Assembly: GCF_011064615.1 (NCBI RefSeq)
Contig: NZ_JAALJH010000030.1
Location: 1-64,000, forward strand
Direction: 5' to 3'
From: Aquisphaera insulae
Lineage (GTDB): Bacteria > Planctomycetota > Planctomycetia > Isosphaerales > Isosphaeraceae
Length of the DNA stretch: 64,000 nucleotides
The notes below the pieces were generated by a model that saw only the letters and a program-made list of their open reading frames with translations, searched no databases and was not told the origin of the DNA. The position numbers and the translations under genes are program-made. The stretch's first letter is position 1, and each line of letters starts with the position of its first letter. Shown piece by piece: positions 44,832 to 53,365 of this stretch.

Positions 44832-47800
44832 ATGATGCGTATCGCGGCGTGCGGGATCATGGTCGCGGGGTGGCTTTCGGCAATGGCGATCGCGGGAGAC
44901 GATGCCTCGAATCCGGTCGGCAAACGGCCCTACGAGCTGGACTGGGCCGGGCGCACGCACGAGGCGCATCCGCCGCTCGTCGATTTCGAGGACCTGGCCG
45001 GCTGGAAGGCGGAACCGCACGACGCGGTGGCGACGTTCCGTGGCACCCGAGAGCAACAGATCTGGGATCAGCATGTGGGCCGGCTCGTCTATCGAGCCGC
45101 CGGCCCCAGCCCGGACGTCCGGGTCGTGCCTCCGAAGCCGGTCCCCATCTCGACCCCCTTCGACACCGTGACGATCTGGGTGTACGGCAACAACTGGGGG
45201 TATGCGCCCGACCCGAAGACGCCCGCAGTCCAGGTCGTCGCCCTCTGCCGCGACTCCGCCGGCCAGCCGTTCGAGGTTACCCTCGGTTCCGTCGACTGGA
45301 CCGAGTGGTCGCTCCTGCATCGTCGGCTCGAGCCGGCCGAGATCGGGCGCGTCCGCCACGGAGGCGCGAGCTTCGAGGGTCTCTCGATCCGCAACGGACG
45401 GAACACCGAGGATCGGACGATCTACGTGGACAACCTCGCGGTGTTCGTCGAGGAGCTGCCGCCGCTCCGCTTCGAGCCTCGCCCCGCGCGGGGGATCGCG
45501 ATGCTGCCTGGCGGCGACTCCGGCACGAATACCGGCCCCGGCAAGCTGCCCTTCCCTACCCGGCCCGAGACGATCTTGCCGGCGAATAAGAATGCCGATT
45601 TCCGGACCAGGATCGTCGAGGACCGCGGCGGTTTCAACCTCTCCTACGAAGGCCCGGACGGCCGCCTCGTCTATCGCATCGAGCCTCGCACCGGGACCTG
45701 GGGCGACATCCAGGCCCACTGGACCGACGGCCGTCGCGACGCGACCTTCCGGCCCTGCGAGGGCGGCGGCGTCTGGCTCGCCGGCCCCGCCGACGCCGTC
45801 CCCCCGGAGCACGCCCAGCACCTTGGGACGGAGATTCGGGGAGATGTCGTGGATTCACGCTGGAGCTTGAAAGGCAAGAACGTTGCTCAGGATATCACGT
45901 ATCGATACCGAATCTGGAACAAGTCGCTGGTAATCGACGTCCTGGCGCCCGGCGGGAATGTCGCGGAGGTCCGCTTCGGCCGGGCCGTGGGGCTGGCCGA
46001 GCCCCGGCTCGTCACGATCCCGTTCTATCCGCTCCACGGCGGCCGGCCGGCGGTGGTCGTCTCGGGGGCCGAGAGTTCCCCGCTCTTCGTGGCCGGGAAC
46101 GCAGACTGGTATCTCTCGGACGCGTCGACCCTCTGGGCGGCGAACGACACCTCCGACGCGGGCGTCCTGTACAACGGCGGCTCGCGCTACGTGGCCAGGG
46201 CCGACGGCCGGCGCAACGGCTGCTTCGAGCGGTTCTTCGTCAGCGTCAGCCCGACGTTCGAGGAGACGCTGCCGACCATCGCCAACCCGGTCTCGCCCTG
46301 GAAGCACGTCACCGGCACGCACCTCTGGCGAGCGCACGGCGCGTCCAATCGCGAGCAGGACGTCGCGTTCTGGGCCGACTGCCGGCGCTGGGGGATGACC
46401 CAGGTCGTCGTCACCGATCACGAGACCGGCTGGCGCGACGGCGGCGAGAGCTTCACCTTCCGCACGAAGCCCGCGCCGGGGAAGGGGGGAGACAAGGGAC
46501 AGTTCGACTACGCGCGAACCATGCAGGACACGCTCGGCTTCGTTTACGGCCCCTACAACAACTTCACCGACTTCGCCCCCGTGAATGAGTTCTGGACGCC
46601 CGACCTGATCAGCCGCGATCCCCAGAACCAGCTCCAGCACGCCTGGATGCGCTGCTATGCCCCCAAGCCCGCCCGGGCCGTGGAGTTCTGCGCGAGGCTC
46701 GCCCCGGAGATCCAGAAGAAGTTCCACTTCAGCACGGCCTATTGCGACGTCCACACGGCCGTGGCGCCCTGGGACCGGGTCGATTTCGACCCCCGCGTGC
46801 CGGGCGCGGGGACGTTCGCGGCGGTCTATTACGCGTTCGGAGAGATCATGCTCCTCCAGAAGAAGGCGTGGGACGGGCCGGTCTACTCGGAGGGGAACCA
46901 TCACGCCTTCTACGCCGGCCTGACCGACGGCAACTACGGCCAGGACCAGGCGTATCTCCCGGCCGAGAATCCCTGGCTGGTGGACTTCGACCTCCGCAAG
47001 ATGCACGACCTTTGCTGCAACTTCGGCATGGGGAATCCGGAGATGTTCTACGCCAATCGTCCCCAGCCCAGCCGGACGGCCGAGGAGCGGGCCGCCTGGC
47101 TCGACCGGTTCCTGGCGGCGACCGTCGCGTTCGGCCATCCCGGCTTCCTCGCCTACGAGGGGGGCTTGCCGGCCGCGCTCGAGAGCTATTACATGCTCCA
47201 GCAGCTCCACAGTCGCTATTGCCTGGCGACGGCCCGGGAGATCCGCTACGCCGATGCCTCCGGTCTCCTGCTGGACACCTCCGCCGCGGTGGCGACCGGC
47301 GCCCACCGGCGCTCGCAGGTCGTCACGCGTTACGAGGACGGCACGGTCACGGCGGCGAACGGGAGCCGGACGGATCGGATGAAGGTCGCCGACGCGTTCG
47401 GCCATCCGATCGACCTGCCACCCAACGGCTACGCCGGCTGGTCGGGAGACGGGTCCGTCGTCGTGCTGAGCGCTGACCGCGGCGGCCATCGGTTCTCCGA
47501 ATCGACCTCGCCGGCCTACCTGTATGTCAACGGCCGGGGGACATTCCATCGCGGAGTGAGGGCCGCGGGAAACGGGATCGGCATCTGCCGGACCTTGCCG
47601 GACGGGTCCCATGAGGTTCTGCTCCACGAAGGGGCGGAATGCGGCTTCGCCATCGCCGCCAGCTCCGCCAACGCCTTCGATCGCGAGGGCAAGCCGCTGG
47701 GCTCGGCGACGCTCCGACACGCTCGAGGGCTCGTGTACGTGGTCCCGGTCCCTGGCGCCTTCCGTTACGTGCTGACGGGGGGGACCGCCGAGGCGGACTC

Positions 47801-48743
47801 GCTGCGTTGCGACCGCGACGAGGTCCACACGGGCGAGCGGCTCGTGGTCCAGGGCCGCGAGCGTCACGAAGTGACCATCCCGCGCGACGCGAAGCCCGGC
47901 CAGCGTCTCTGGATCGACCTCGAGGGCGCCTCGATCGACTTCACGGTCGTCCCGGTGGCGGACGTCTCGGCCACGCTGGAGGGCCGGTCGCTGCGGGTGG
48001 CCCTCGCCAGTCATGCCGCGTCGAAGGCGAGCTTCCGGGTCCAGGCGATGGGCTCATCGAAGACCATCGAGCTCACGCCGGGCGGCGAGGGCGTCGTGGC
48101 GATCGACCTGGAGACGCCGAAGGCCGAGGGGGTGCAGCCCCTCGAGCTCGTCGTCCAGGCCGAGGGGGCCGAGGCTCGCCGGACCTATTCCGCACGGGTG
48201 ACGCTCCAGCAACGGCTGATCGCTTCGTTGGGCGAGCCGACCGCCCGGGGCATCATACCTCGCGGCGGGGGCCGCCGGTCGGACATGAGCGGGACTGGGG
48301 CGATCGTGGAGACGCGGTCGAGCATCGCCTGCGGCGGGGTCTCGAAGCCGGGCCTCTTCATGCACCCGCCGTACGCGGGGGGGCCGGGCCTCGCCTTCGC
48401 GACCTTGCCCCCCGTGACGCTGCCGGCCGGCGAGCCCGCGGCGTTTCGTGCCTTCGTCGGCAAGCAGGACGGCGGCGACCAGGGCGATGGGATCCTCTAT
48501 CGCCTGGTCGTTCGCGACGACGCGGGCCGGTCCACCGTCGCGGCGGAGACCCTCGTGAAGACCTACGCGTGGCAACCCTTCCAGGCCGACCTTTCGCGGT
48601 GGGCCGGCCGCCGGGTCTCCCTGGAACTGATCGCCGACCCAGGCCCTCACGACGACACCACCGCCGACTGGGGCTGCTGGGCCGAGATGCGGCTGACGAC
48701 GCTGGCGACGAGCCTGGCGTATGATCTTGAATCCTCGAAGTGA
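44832..48743 (+). CDS. Large secreted protein, possibly glycosidase-like
   Basis: A 1303-residue exported protein with a signal peptide (IMVAGWLSAMAIAG). The first ~250 residues are beta-rich (WVYGNNWGYAPD, CRDSAGQPFEVTLG), like a carbohydrate-binding module. The central part (about 460-850) has TIM-barrel-like strands and acidic residues (MTQVVVTDHETGW, FHFSTAYCDVHTAVAPWDRV, PVYSEGNHHAFYAGLTD) and reads like a glycosidase of the GH101/DUF5696-like type, but this is only a guess. The C-terminal ~350 residues are beta-sandwich-like. An ATG at 44835 is nearly as good as 44832; GGAG lies 4-7 nt upstream. It is divergent from the beta-helix gene, and the two may share a polysaccharide target. Confidence 0.65.
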   Translation: MMRIAACGIMVAGWLSAMAIAGDDASNPVGKRPYELDWAGRTHEAHPPLVDFEDLAGWKAEPHDAVATFRGTREQQIWDQHVGRLVYRAAGPSPDVRVVPPKPVPISTPFDTVTIWVYGNNWGYAPDPKTPAVQVVALCRDSAGQPFEVTLGSVDWTEWSLLHRRLEPAEIGRVRHGGASFEGLSIRNGRNTEDRTIYVDNLAVFVEELPPLRFEPRPARGIAMLPGGDSGTNTGPGKLPFPTRPETILPANKNADFRTRIVEDRGGFNLSYEGPDGRLVYRIEPRTGTWGDIQAHWTDGRRDATFRPCEGGGVWLAGPADAVPPEHAQHLGTEIRGDVVDSRWSLKGKNVAQDITYRYRIWNKSLVIDVLAPGGNVAEVRFGRAVGLAEPRLVTIPFYPLHGGRPAVVVSGAESSPLFVAGNADWYLSDASTLWAANDTSDAGVLYNGGSRYVARADGRRNGCFERFFVSVSPTFEETLPTIANPVSPWKHVTGTHLWRAHGASNREQDVAFWADCRRWGMTQVVVTDHETGWRDGGESFTFRTKPAPGKGGDKGQFDYARTMQDTLGFVYGPYNNFTDFAPVNEFWTPDLISRDPQNQLQHAWMRCYAPKPARAVEFCARLAPEIQKKFHFSTAYCDVHTAVAPWDRVDFDPRVPGAGTFAAVYYAFGEIMLLQKKAWDGPVYSEGNHHAFYAGLTDGNYGQDQAYLPAENPWLVDFDLRKMHDLCCNFGMGNPEMFYANRPQPSRTAEERAAWLDRFLAATVAFGHPGFLAYEGGLPAALESYYMLQQLHSRYCLATAREIRYADASGLLLDTSAAVATGAHRRSQVVTRYEDGTVTAANGSRTDRMKVADAFGHPIDLPPNGYAGWSGDGSVVVLSADRGGHRFSESTSPAYLYVNGRGTFHRGVRAAGNGIGICRTLPDGSHEVLLHEGAECGFAIAASSANAFDREGKPLGSATLRHARGLVYVVPVPGAFRYVLTGGTAEADSLRCDRDEVHTGERLVVQGRERHEVTIPRDAKPGQRLWIDLEGASIDFTVVPVADVSATLEGRSLRVALASHAASKASFRVQAMGSSKTIELTPGGEGVVAIDLETPKAEGVQPLELVVQAEGAEARRTYSARVTLQQRLIASLGEPTARGIIPRGGGRRSDMSGTGAIVETRSSIACGGVSKPGLFMHPPYAGGPGLAFATLPPVTLPAGEPAAFRAFVGKQDGGDQGDGILYRLVVRDDAGRSTVAAETLVKTYAWQPFQADLSRWAGRRVSLELIADPGPHDDTTADWGCWAEMRLTTLATSLAYDLESSK

Positions 48744-48785
48744 GGCTGTGGGGAGTAAGAGCCTGTACCGGGAGTCGGGTTCCGA

Positions 48786-48853
48786 GGCGAGCGGGGGGCG
48801 TCAGCCCCCTGTCTTTTCGGTTCCGGACCGGGGGCTGACGCCCCCCGCTCGCC
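48786..48853. repeat. Perfect 24-bp inverted repeat followed by TTTT
   Basis: 48786-48809 (GGCGAGCGGGGGGCGTCAGC...) is the exact reverse complement of 48830-48853, with a 20-nt loop. It is followed by TTTTC on the plus strand, 43 nt after the stop of the 1303-aa gene. It could be a terminator, or a copy of a dispersed palindromic repeat like the one at 384-479. Confidence 0.85.
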
Positions 48854-48919
48854 TTTTCGGGACGGACTCCAAGCCGTGCTGAGCGCGGATGCCTTCTGAC
48901 AGTGGCGAGCTCTCTGGTC

Positions 48920-48943
48920 CCCTCCCCACACCGTGGGGGAGGG
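48920..48943. repeat. Second hairpin (CCCTCCCCAC...GTGGGGGAGGG)
   Basis: A near-perfect inverted repeat with one bulged G and a 3-nt loop, 67 bp after the first hairpin and 65 bp before the zinc-ribbon/ACP gene. Confidence 0.6.
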
Positions 48944-49007
48944 TCAGGGAAAGGGGGCGATCGCCGATGCCATGAGATGAAGGCTCACGCGTTGGAAGGA
49001 GGTTCCA

Positions 49008-49451
49008 ATGGAACCAAAGAACGGTGATCAACCGAGATCGAGGCCGTTCCGGCGGGTCAGTTTCGTCGAGGCGTCGTATCCGGGGAATCCGAGCAGTCCC
49101 GTCTGCCTGATCTGCTCTGAAAAGCCCGGCAGCTTCGCCCTCGACGACGACGCTCTCTGCCCGACATGCGGAAAACTCCTGAGCTGGTTCCGTTCGAAGT
49201 TCTCCGAGGAAAAGGGACTGGACCTCCGCTCGCTCACCGCTCTGACCACGTTCCGCGACCTTTCCACCGACTCTCTGGACCACATCGAATGGGTGATGGA
49301 AGCGGAGGGTCAATTCGGCATCATCCTCACCGATGCCGTCGCGGAAAGGCTCCTGACGGTCGGTGACTTCCTCGGCTACATCCGAGCGCATGCGGGCGGC
49401 ACGTCGCCGGCCGGCTCGAACGTCATGTGGGATCCGCAGATCGACGGTTGA
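49008..49451 (+). CDS. Zinc-ribbon plus acyl-carrier-protein-like fusion
   Basis: A 147-residue cytosolic protein. Residues about 30-56 have two CxxC knuckles (C33/C36, C51/C54), a small zinc-ribbon. Residues about 60-135 look like an acyl carrier protein: a helix, then TTFRDLSTDSLDHIEWVMEAE with D88-S89-L90, the DSL motif whose serine carries phosphopantetheine, and LTVGDFLGYI as the last helix. The protein could carry an acyl or aminoacyl chain while the ribbon recruits a partner. AGGAGG 7 nt before the ATG gives a strong start. No acyl-transferase or synthase lies next to it; it stands alone between hairpins and the lipoprotein cluster. Confidence 0.78.
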   Translation: MEPKNGDQPRSRPFRRVSFVEASYPGNPSSPVCLICSEKPGSFALDDDALCPTCGKLLSWFRSKFSEEKGLDLRSLTALTTFRDLSTDSLDHIEWVMEAEGQFGIILTDAVAERLLTVGDFLGYIRAHAGGTSPAGSNVMWDPQIDG

Positions 49452-49854
49452 GGGCCGGGCGGACGGCTCGCGTCGACCTCGTCAGAGCCACGTTCGTGCC
49501 CCTCGAGATTCCTCGGGCCCATTCCCCATGGTCCGTCGAGGAAGCATCCGATTCGATGGTCGCGGCGGCATCGCGGCGCCACTCGCGAATCGGACCCGCG
49601 AGAGCCCCGTGCGGTGGCTGCTGCGTCGCCACCGCTGGACAAGGATTGTCCTTCGTCGGAGCGACGAATCGGCGAAAAGCCCGCGAAAAACGCCCGGGAA
49701 GCCCTGGCATGCGGGTTGCGAAGCCTGGCCACCATGCGACGGCCAGCTCACCAGTGGGTGAAGTTCGGATGGGACCTGACCGGTCCATCTCATCCAGTTG
49801 CCGCACCGACATGGGCGCCAGAGTGAAGTCCAGGGCCGACGAGGTGTCACGCCG
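49452..49854. other. Intergenic region
   Basis: About 400 bp, no gene supported. Frames on both strands are open but unlike their neighbours in amino-acid composition. It should contain the promoter of the following lipoprotein gene. Confidence 0.4.
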
Positions 49855-50337
49855 ATGCGCCGAGTGTTCGTTGACGCCAGGTCGATCCACGCGGGCCTTC
49901 TCCTGGGCCTCGCCGGCTGCGGCGGCCCGCGCAGGGCAACCGTCCATCCCGTCGCGGGGACGCTCACAGTCCGCGACCGGCCGGCGGCCCACGTGATGGT
50001 CGCCTACCACCCACTCGGTCGCGTTGCCGTCGGGGAGTCCTTGCCCGTCGGCTGCACCGGTCCGGATGGCCGCTACCGATTGATGACCTACGCGGCCGGC
50101 GACGGCGCCCCCGCCGGGGATTACGCCGTCACCGTGGTCTGGCCGGAGGATTCGCCGCCGGGTGACGAGTGCCCGGGCGAGACGACGCACGACCGGTTCG
50201 AGGGCCGGTACGCCGACCCGGCGAGCTCCCCCTGGCGCGTCACCGTCGGTCCCGGCACGAACGAGGTGCCCCTCCGGTTGGACGCCCCGGCCGGGATGGT
50301 GGCCACGACTCCGAGCCCCGAGACGCCGGGGGAATGA
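49855..50337 (+). CDS. Lipoprotein with carboxypeptidase-regulatory-like domain
   Basis: A 160-residue lipoprotein: a short basic N-terminus, hydrophobic HAGLLLGLAG and lipobox cysteine C22. The body (VHPVAGTLTVRDRPAAHVMV, GPDGRYRLMTYAAGDGAPAG) has the transthyretin-like beta-sandwich pattern. The type is very common in planctomycetes beside DUF1559 genes. It is likely anchored to a membrane, with no known activity. It is 131 bp upstream of the DUF1559 gene. Confidence 0.82.
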   Translation: MRRVFVDARSIHAGLLLGLAGCGGPRRATVHPVAGTLTVRDRPAAHVMVAYHPLGRVAVGESLPVGCTGPDGRYRLMTYAAGDGAPAGDYAVTVVWPEDSPPGDECPGETTHDRFEGRYADPASSPWRVTVGPGTNEVPLRLDAPAGMVATTPSPETPGE

Positions 50338-50468
50338 CCGCCCGGCCCGGCTCTTCTAAGAACCGCCGCGCCGAACCACGAGGCGGGCGAGGAACGTCGA
50401 ATTCGATCCGACCGAGCACGACCGATCGCAGAGTGGCCTCATTTCTTATCGCAGAAAGGTGATTGTTG

Positions 50469-51584
50469 ATGACGAGTCCCCTTCGACGACCCCGGCGTGG
50501 CTTCACGCTGATCGAGCTGCTGGTGGTCATCGCCATCATCGCGGTGCTCATCGGGCTGCTCCTGCCCGCCACCCAGGCCGCCCGCGAGGCCGCTCGACGG
50601 ATGCAGTGCGTGAACAACCTCAAGCAGATGGGCATCGCCGTGCATCAGTTCCACGACATCCATCAGAAGCTGCCGAACATGAGCTTCTGCGGCGGCGGCT
50701 GCGAGGACACCAACCCGGGCATGCAGAACATCTACTACCGGTTTCGCCACTACCCGGTGGCCTTCGAGCTCCTGCCGCACCTCGAGCAGGGCAACCTCTA
50801 CAACAAGTTCAACCTCAACCTCGCCGCGACCTCCACCGTCCCCCGCCTGGACGGCGGCCCGACCAACGCCCAACTGGCCAGCTCGCCGCTGACCGTCTTC
50901 CTGTGCCCGTCCATGCCGCAGCCGGTCAATCCGGTGTACGCCGACTATGCGAGCTACGGGTGGAATCGAGGCAACTGCGAGGTCCACTCCCCAGCTCAGC
51001 CGGGCGACATCTACAAGCCGGGGCAGGCGTACGGATTCACGCCCTCCAACGGCGTGTTCATCTCGCGGATGGACGCCGGCATGGACTACACCACCGGCCA
51101 GTCACTGGCGGCCAGGCACGTCGCGGACCCGACCTGGTGGCAGCCCGAGGATACGTACCGGATCAGCTTCGTCAGCATCACCGACGGTCTCTCCAACACG
51201 ATCGCCGCCGGCGACATGCATAACATCCTCAAGGGGTACACCACGACGACGGTCAACAGCGTGTCCATCGGCACCACGCCGGTCCCGTCGGGCGGTCCCA
51301 TCGCCTGGGGATCGAGCGGCGGCGACTACTACAGCGAGGGCCGCACCACCGTGCCGATGAACACGCTGACCGGCCCCTATTACAGCCGAAGCGTCACGGA
51401 CCCGGCCGCCCTGCGGGACATCCTCTACAAGAGCCCGATCTACTCGTTCCGCAGCACCCATCCGGGCGGGTGCAACTTCCTGCTCTGCGACGGGAGCGTG
51501 AAGTTCATCAAGCAGTCGATCAACCCGACCACCTACCAGGCGCTCGGGAGCCGGAACGGCAGCGAGGTGATCAGTGAGTACTAA
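50469..51584 (+). CDS. DUF1559 prepilin-like protein
   Basis: A 371-residue protein with a type IV prepilin-type N-terminal signal: RRGFTLIELLVVIAIIAVLI, where cleavage follows G11 and F12 would be methylated, with E16 as the conserved glutamate. The C-terminus has HPGGCNFLLCDGSVKFI, the planctomycete H-x9-DG motif. These proteins are heavily duplicated in planctomycetes and are probably pseudopilin-like surface proteins; their function is not known. AAAGGTGA precedes the ATG at 50469. The downstream lipoprotein overlaps its end by 11 nt. Confidence 0.93.
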   Translation: MTSPLRRPRRGFTLIELLVVIAIIAVLIGLLLPATQAAREAARRMQCVNNLKQMGIAVHQFHDIHQKLPNMSFCGGGCEDTNPGMQNIYYRFRHYPVAFELLPHLEQGNLYNKFNLNLAATSTVPRLDGGPTNAQLASSPLTVFLCPSMPQPVNPVYADYASYGWNRGNCEVHSPAQPGDIYKPGQAYGFTPSNGVFISRMDAGMDYTTGQSLAARHVADPTWWQPEDTYRISFVSITDGLSNTIAAGDMHNILKGYTTTTVNSVSIGTTPVPSGGPIAWGSSGGDYYSEGRTTVPMNTLTGPYYSRSVTDPAALRDILYKSPIYSFRSTHPGGCNFLLCDGSVKFIKQSINPTTYQALGSRNGSEVISEY

Positions 51585-51984
51585 CCGCGTCGTGATGGTC
51601 GCCCTCGTCGGCGTGGTGATGGTCGGCTGCGGCGAGGGCATCTCGGCCCCCCGCACCGTGCCGACCTCGGGCACGGTGCTGTTCAAGGGCAAGCCGGCCG
51701 AGGGGGTGAAGGTGACCTTCCACCCGACATTCAGCATGCAATTCACCCCCAACGGGGTGACCGGCAAGGACGGCCGGTTCCTCCTCAGCACCGCGGCCCC
51801 CGTGGACGGGGCGCCTCCGGGGGAGTACGCGGTCACCTTCGAACTGATGCGGGCGGGGGCCGACAAGCGGGGGCTGGACACGGAATTCGATGCCTGGAAG
51901 GGAAAGTACGCAAACCCGGAGAGTGCCCCGAAAGTCACCATCGGCTCGTCGGAGACCACCCTCGAGCCGTTCCACCTCGATTGA
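51574..51984 (+). CDS. Small lipoprotein, transthyretin-like
   Basis: A 136-residue lipoprotein starting at GTG (51574), overlapping the stop of the DUF1559 gene by 11 nt. A hydrophobic stretch (VVMVALVGVVMVG) leads to the lipobox cysteine C19. The body has TSGTVLFKGKPAEGVKVTF and GKDGRFLLSTAAPVDGAPPG, the same beta-sandwich pattern as the lipoprotein at 49855. ATG 51595 would leave a signal too short, so GTG is preferred. The overlap indicates co-expression with the DUF1559 protein. Confidence 0.82.
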   Translation: MSTNRVVMVALVGVVMVGCGEGISAPRTVPTSGTVLFKGKPAEGVKVTFHPTFSMQFTPNGVTGKDGRFLLSTAAPVDGAPPGEYAVTFELMRAGADKRGLDTEFDAWKGKYANPESAPKVTIGSSETTLEPFHLD

Positions 51985-52101
51985 GTCGATGGCTGTCGGT
52001 CGTCCTCTGAATCGCGTCTCGAAGAGATCAGCTTCCGTGGTCCGGATCGGTTCCCGTGACCAGAACCAGGGGTCTCCATTTCCACATCGGGAGAGGTTTT
52101 C

Positions 52102-53316
52102 ATGTTGAGCGAACGATCGCGCCGTTCCTTCCTTCGCGGCACCGCCGGGGTGGCCGGCACACTCGGGTTCTCGGGCGGTTGGGCCTGGCCGCTCGTCGCA
52201 CGAGGCGACGGGCAGCGTGCGGATGCGACGCCATTGATCACCCGGGCCGTCGCGTACCTTCGCGGCCGGCAGGCCGCGGATGGGAGCTGGTCGGTCGACC
52301 GCGGCGAGCCCGGGATCACGGCGCTGGTCGTCGCGGCGCTCCTGCGTTCGGGGCAGGTCACCCCCGCGGAGCCGAGCGTCGCGAAGGGGCTGGCCTACCT
52401 GGAGAGCTTCCTCGGCCCCGACGGCGGCCTGAGCAAGGGGGCCCACTCGAGCTACTCAACCTCGGTGGCCTTGTTGGCCTTCCGCGACGCCAACCGAGCC
52501 GGCCGGTACGACGCCGCGATCAAGGCCGCGCAGCAGTTCCTCCGCGCCACGCAGTTCGACGAGTCGAACGGGACGAGGCCCGACAACCCCTACTACGGCG
52601 GGGCCGGCTACGGACCGGGAGGCGGACCTCGACCGCCGCAGCCAGCCGCGAAGAGTGACGCCGCCACCAAGAAGGCGGCCACGCCCCGCGCCCCTCGCCC
52701 CGACCTTTCGAACACGTCGTTCATGATCGAGGCGCTCCGCAGCACGGGCGTACCGGCCGACGACCCCGCCCTCAGGCGGGCCGTCCTGTTCATCTCCCGC
52801 TGCCAGAACCTCAAGAGCGAGTTCAACGACCAGCCCTGGGCCGACAAGATCAACGACGGCGGCTTCATCTACACCGTCGCCAACGGCGGGACCAGCATCG
52901 CCGGCAAGACCCCCGAGGGTCATCCCCTGTCGTACGGCTCGATGACCTATGCCGGCCTCAAGAGCATGATCTACGCCGGCCTGACGAAGGACGACCCCCG
53001 CGTCGCGGCGGCCCTCGGCTTCATCCGCAAGACCTACACCGTGGAGGCCAATCCCGGGGCCGGCGACCGTGCCCTGTATTACTACTACGTGATGTTCGCC
53101 AAGGCCCTCGCGGTCCTGGGCGAGCCGACCATCGTGGACGGCAACGGCGTCGCTCACGACTGGCGTGCCGACCTGATCTCGGCGCTCGGGAAGCGGCAGA
53201 GCAAGGAGGGGAGCTGGGTCAACGCCACCGACCGTTTCATGGAAGGTGACGCGAACCTCGTGACCGCCTACGCCCTGCTCGCGCTGGGCCACGCGGCCGG
53301 CAGCGGCAAGAGCTGA
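52102..53316 (+). CDS. Tat-exported prenyltransferase/squalene-oxidase-repeat protein
   Basis: A 404-residue protein with a twin-arginine signal (RSRRSFLRG with R7/R8). The rest is an alpha/alpha-toroid of repeats like those of squalene-hopene cyclase: RQAADGSWSVDRGEPGITAL, GPDGGLSKGAHSSYSTSVAL, FIRKTYTVEANPGAGD, SKEGSWVNATDRFMEGD. The cyclase aspartate motif DxDD is not seen, so it may be a binding rather than cyclising protein. A proline/alanine-rich insert interrupts the repeats near residues 175-205. GGGAGAGG precedes the start. It follows the DUF1559/lipoprotein set on the same strand (117 bp gap). Confidence 0.85.
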   Translation: MLSERSRRSFLRGTAGVAGTLGFSGGWAWPLVARGDGQRADATPLITRAVAYLRGRQAADGSWSVDRGEPGITALVVAALLRSGQVTPAEPSVAKGLAYLESFLGPDGGLSKGAHSSYSTSVALLAFRDANRAGRYDAAIKAAQQFLRATQFDESNGTRPDNPYYGGAGYGPGGGPRPPQPAAKSDAATKKAATPRAPRPDLSNTSFMIEALRSTGVPADDPALRRAVLFISRCQNLKSEFNDQPWADKINDGGFIYTVANGGTSIAGKTPEGHPLSYGSMTYAGLKSMIYAGLTKDDPRVAAALGFIRKTYTVEANPGAGDRALYYYYVMFAKALAVLGEPTIVDGNGVAHDWRADLISALGKRQSKEGSWVNATDRFMEGDANLVTAYALLALGHAAGSGKS

Positions 53317-53365
53317 ACCATGGGGCCGATTGGCACTCGATGCCCCGATCACTCCCGGGAGCCAA

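Noticed and set aside
43239-45821. Long minus-strand frame running from the beta-helix gene into the 1303-aa gene
   Set aside because: Only the part starting at 44591 has a signal peptide and beta-helix similarity; the rest is antisense of the 1303-aa gene.
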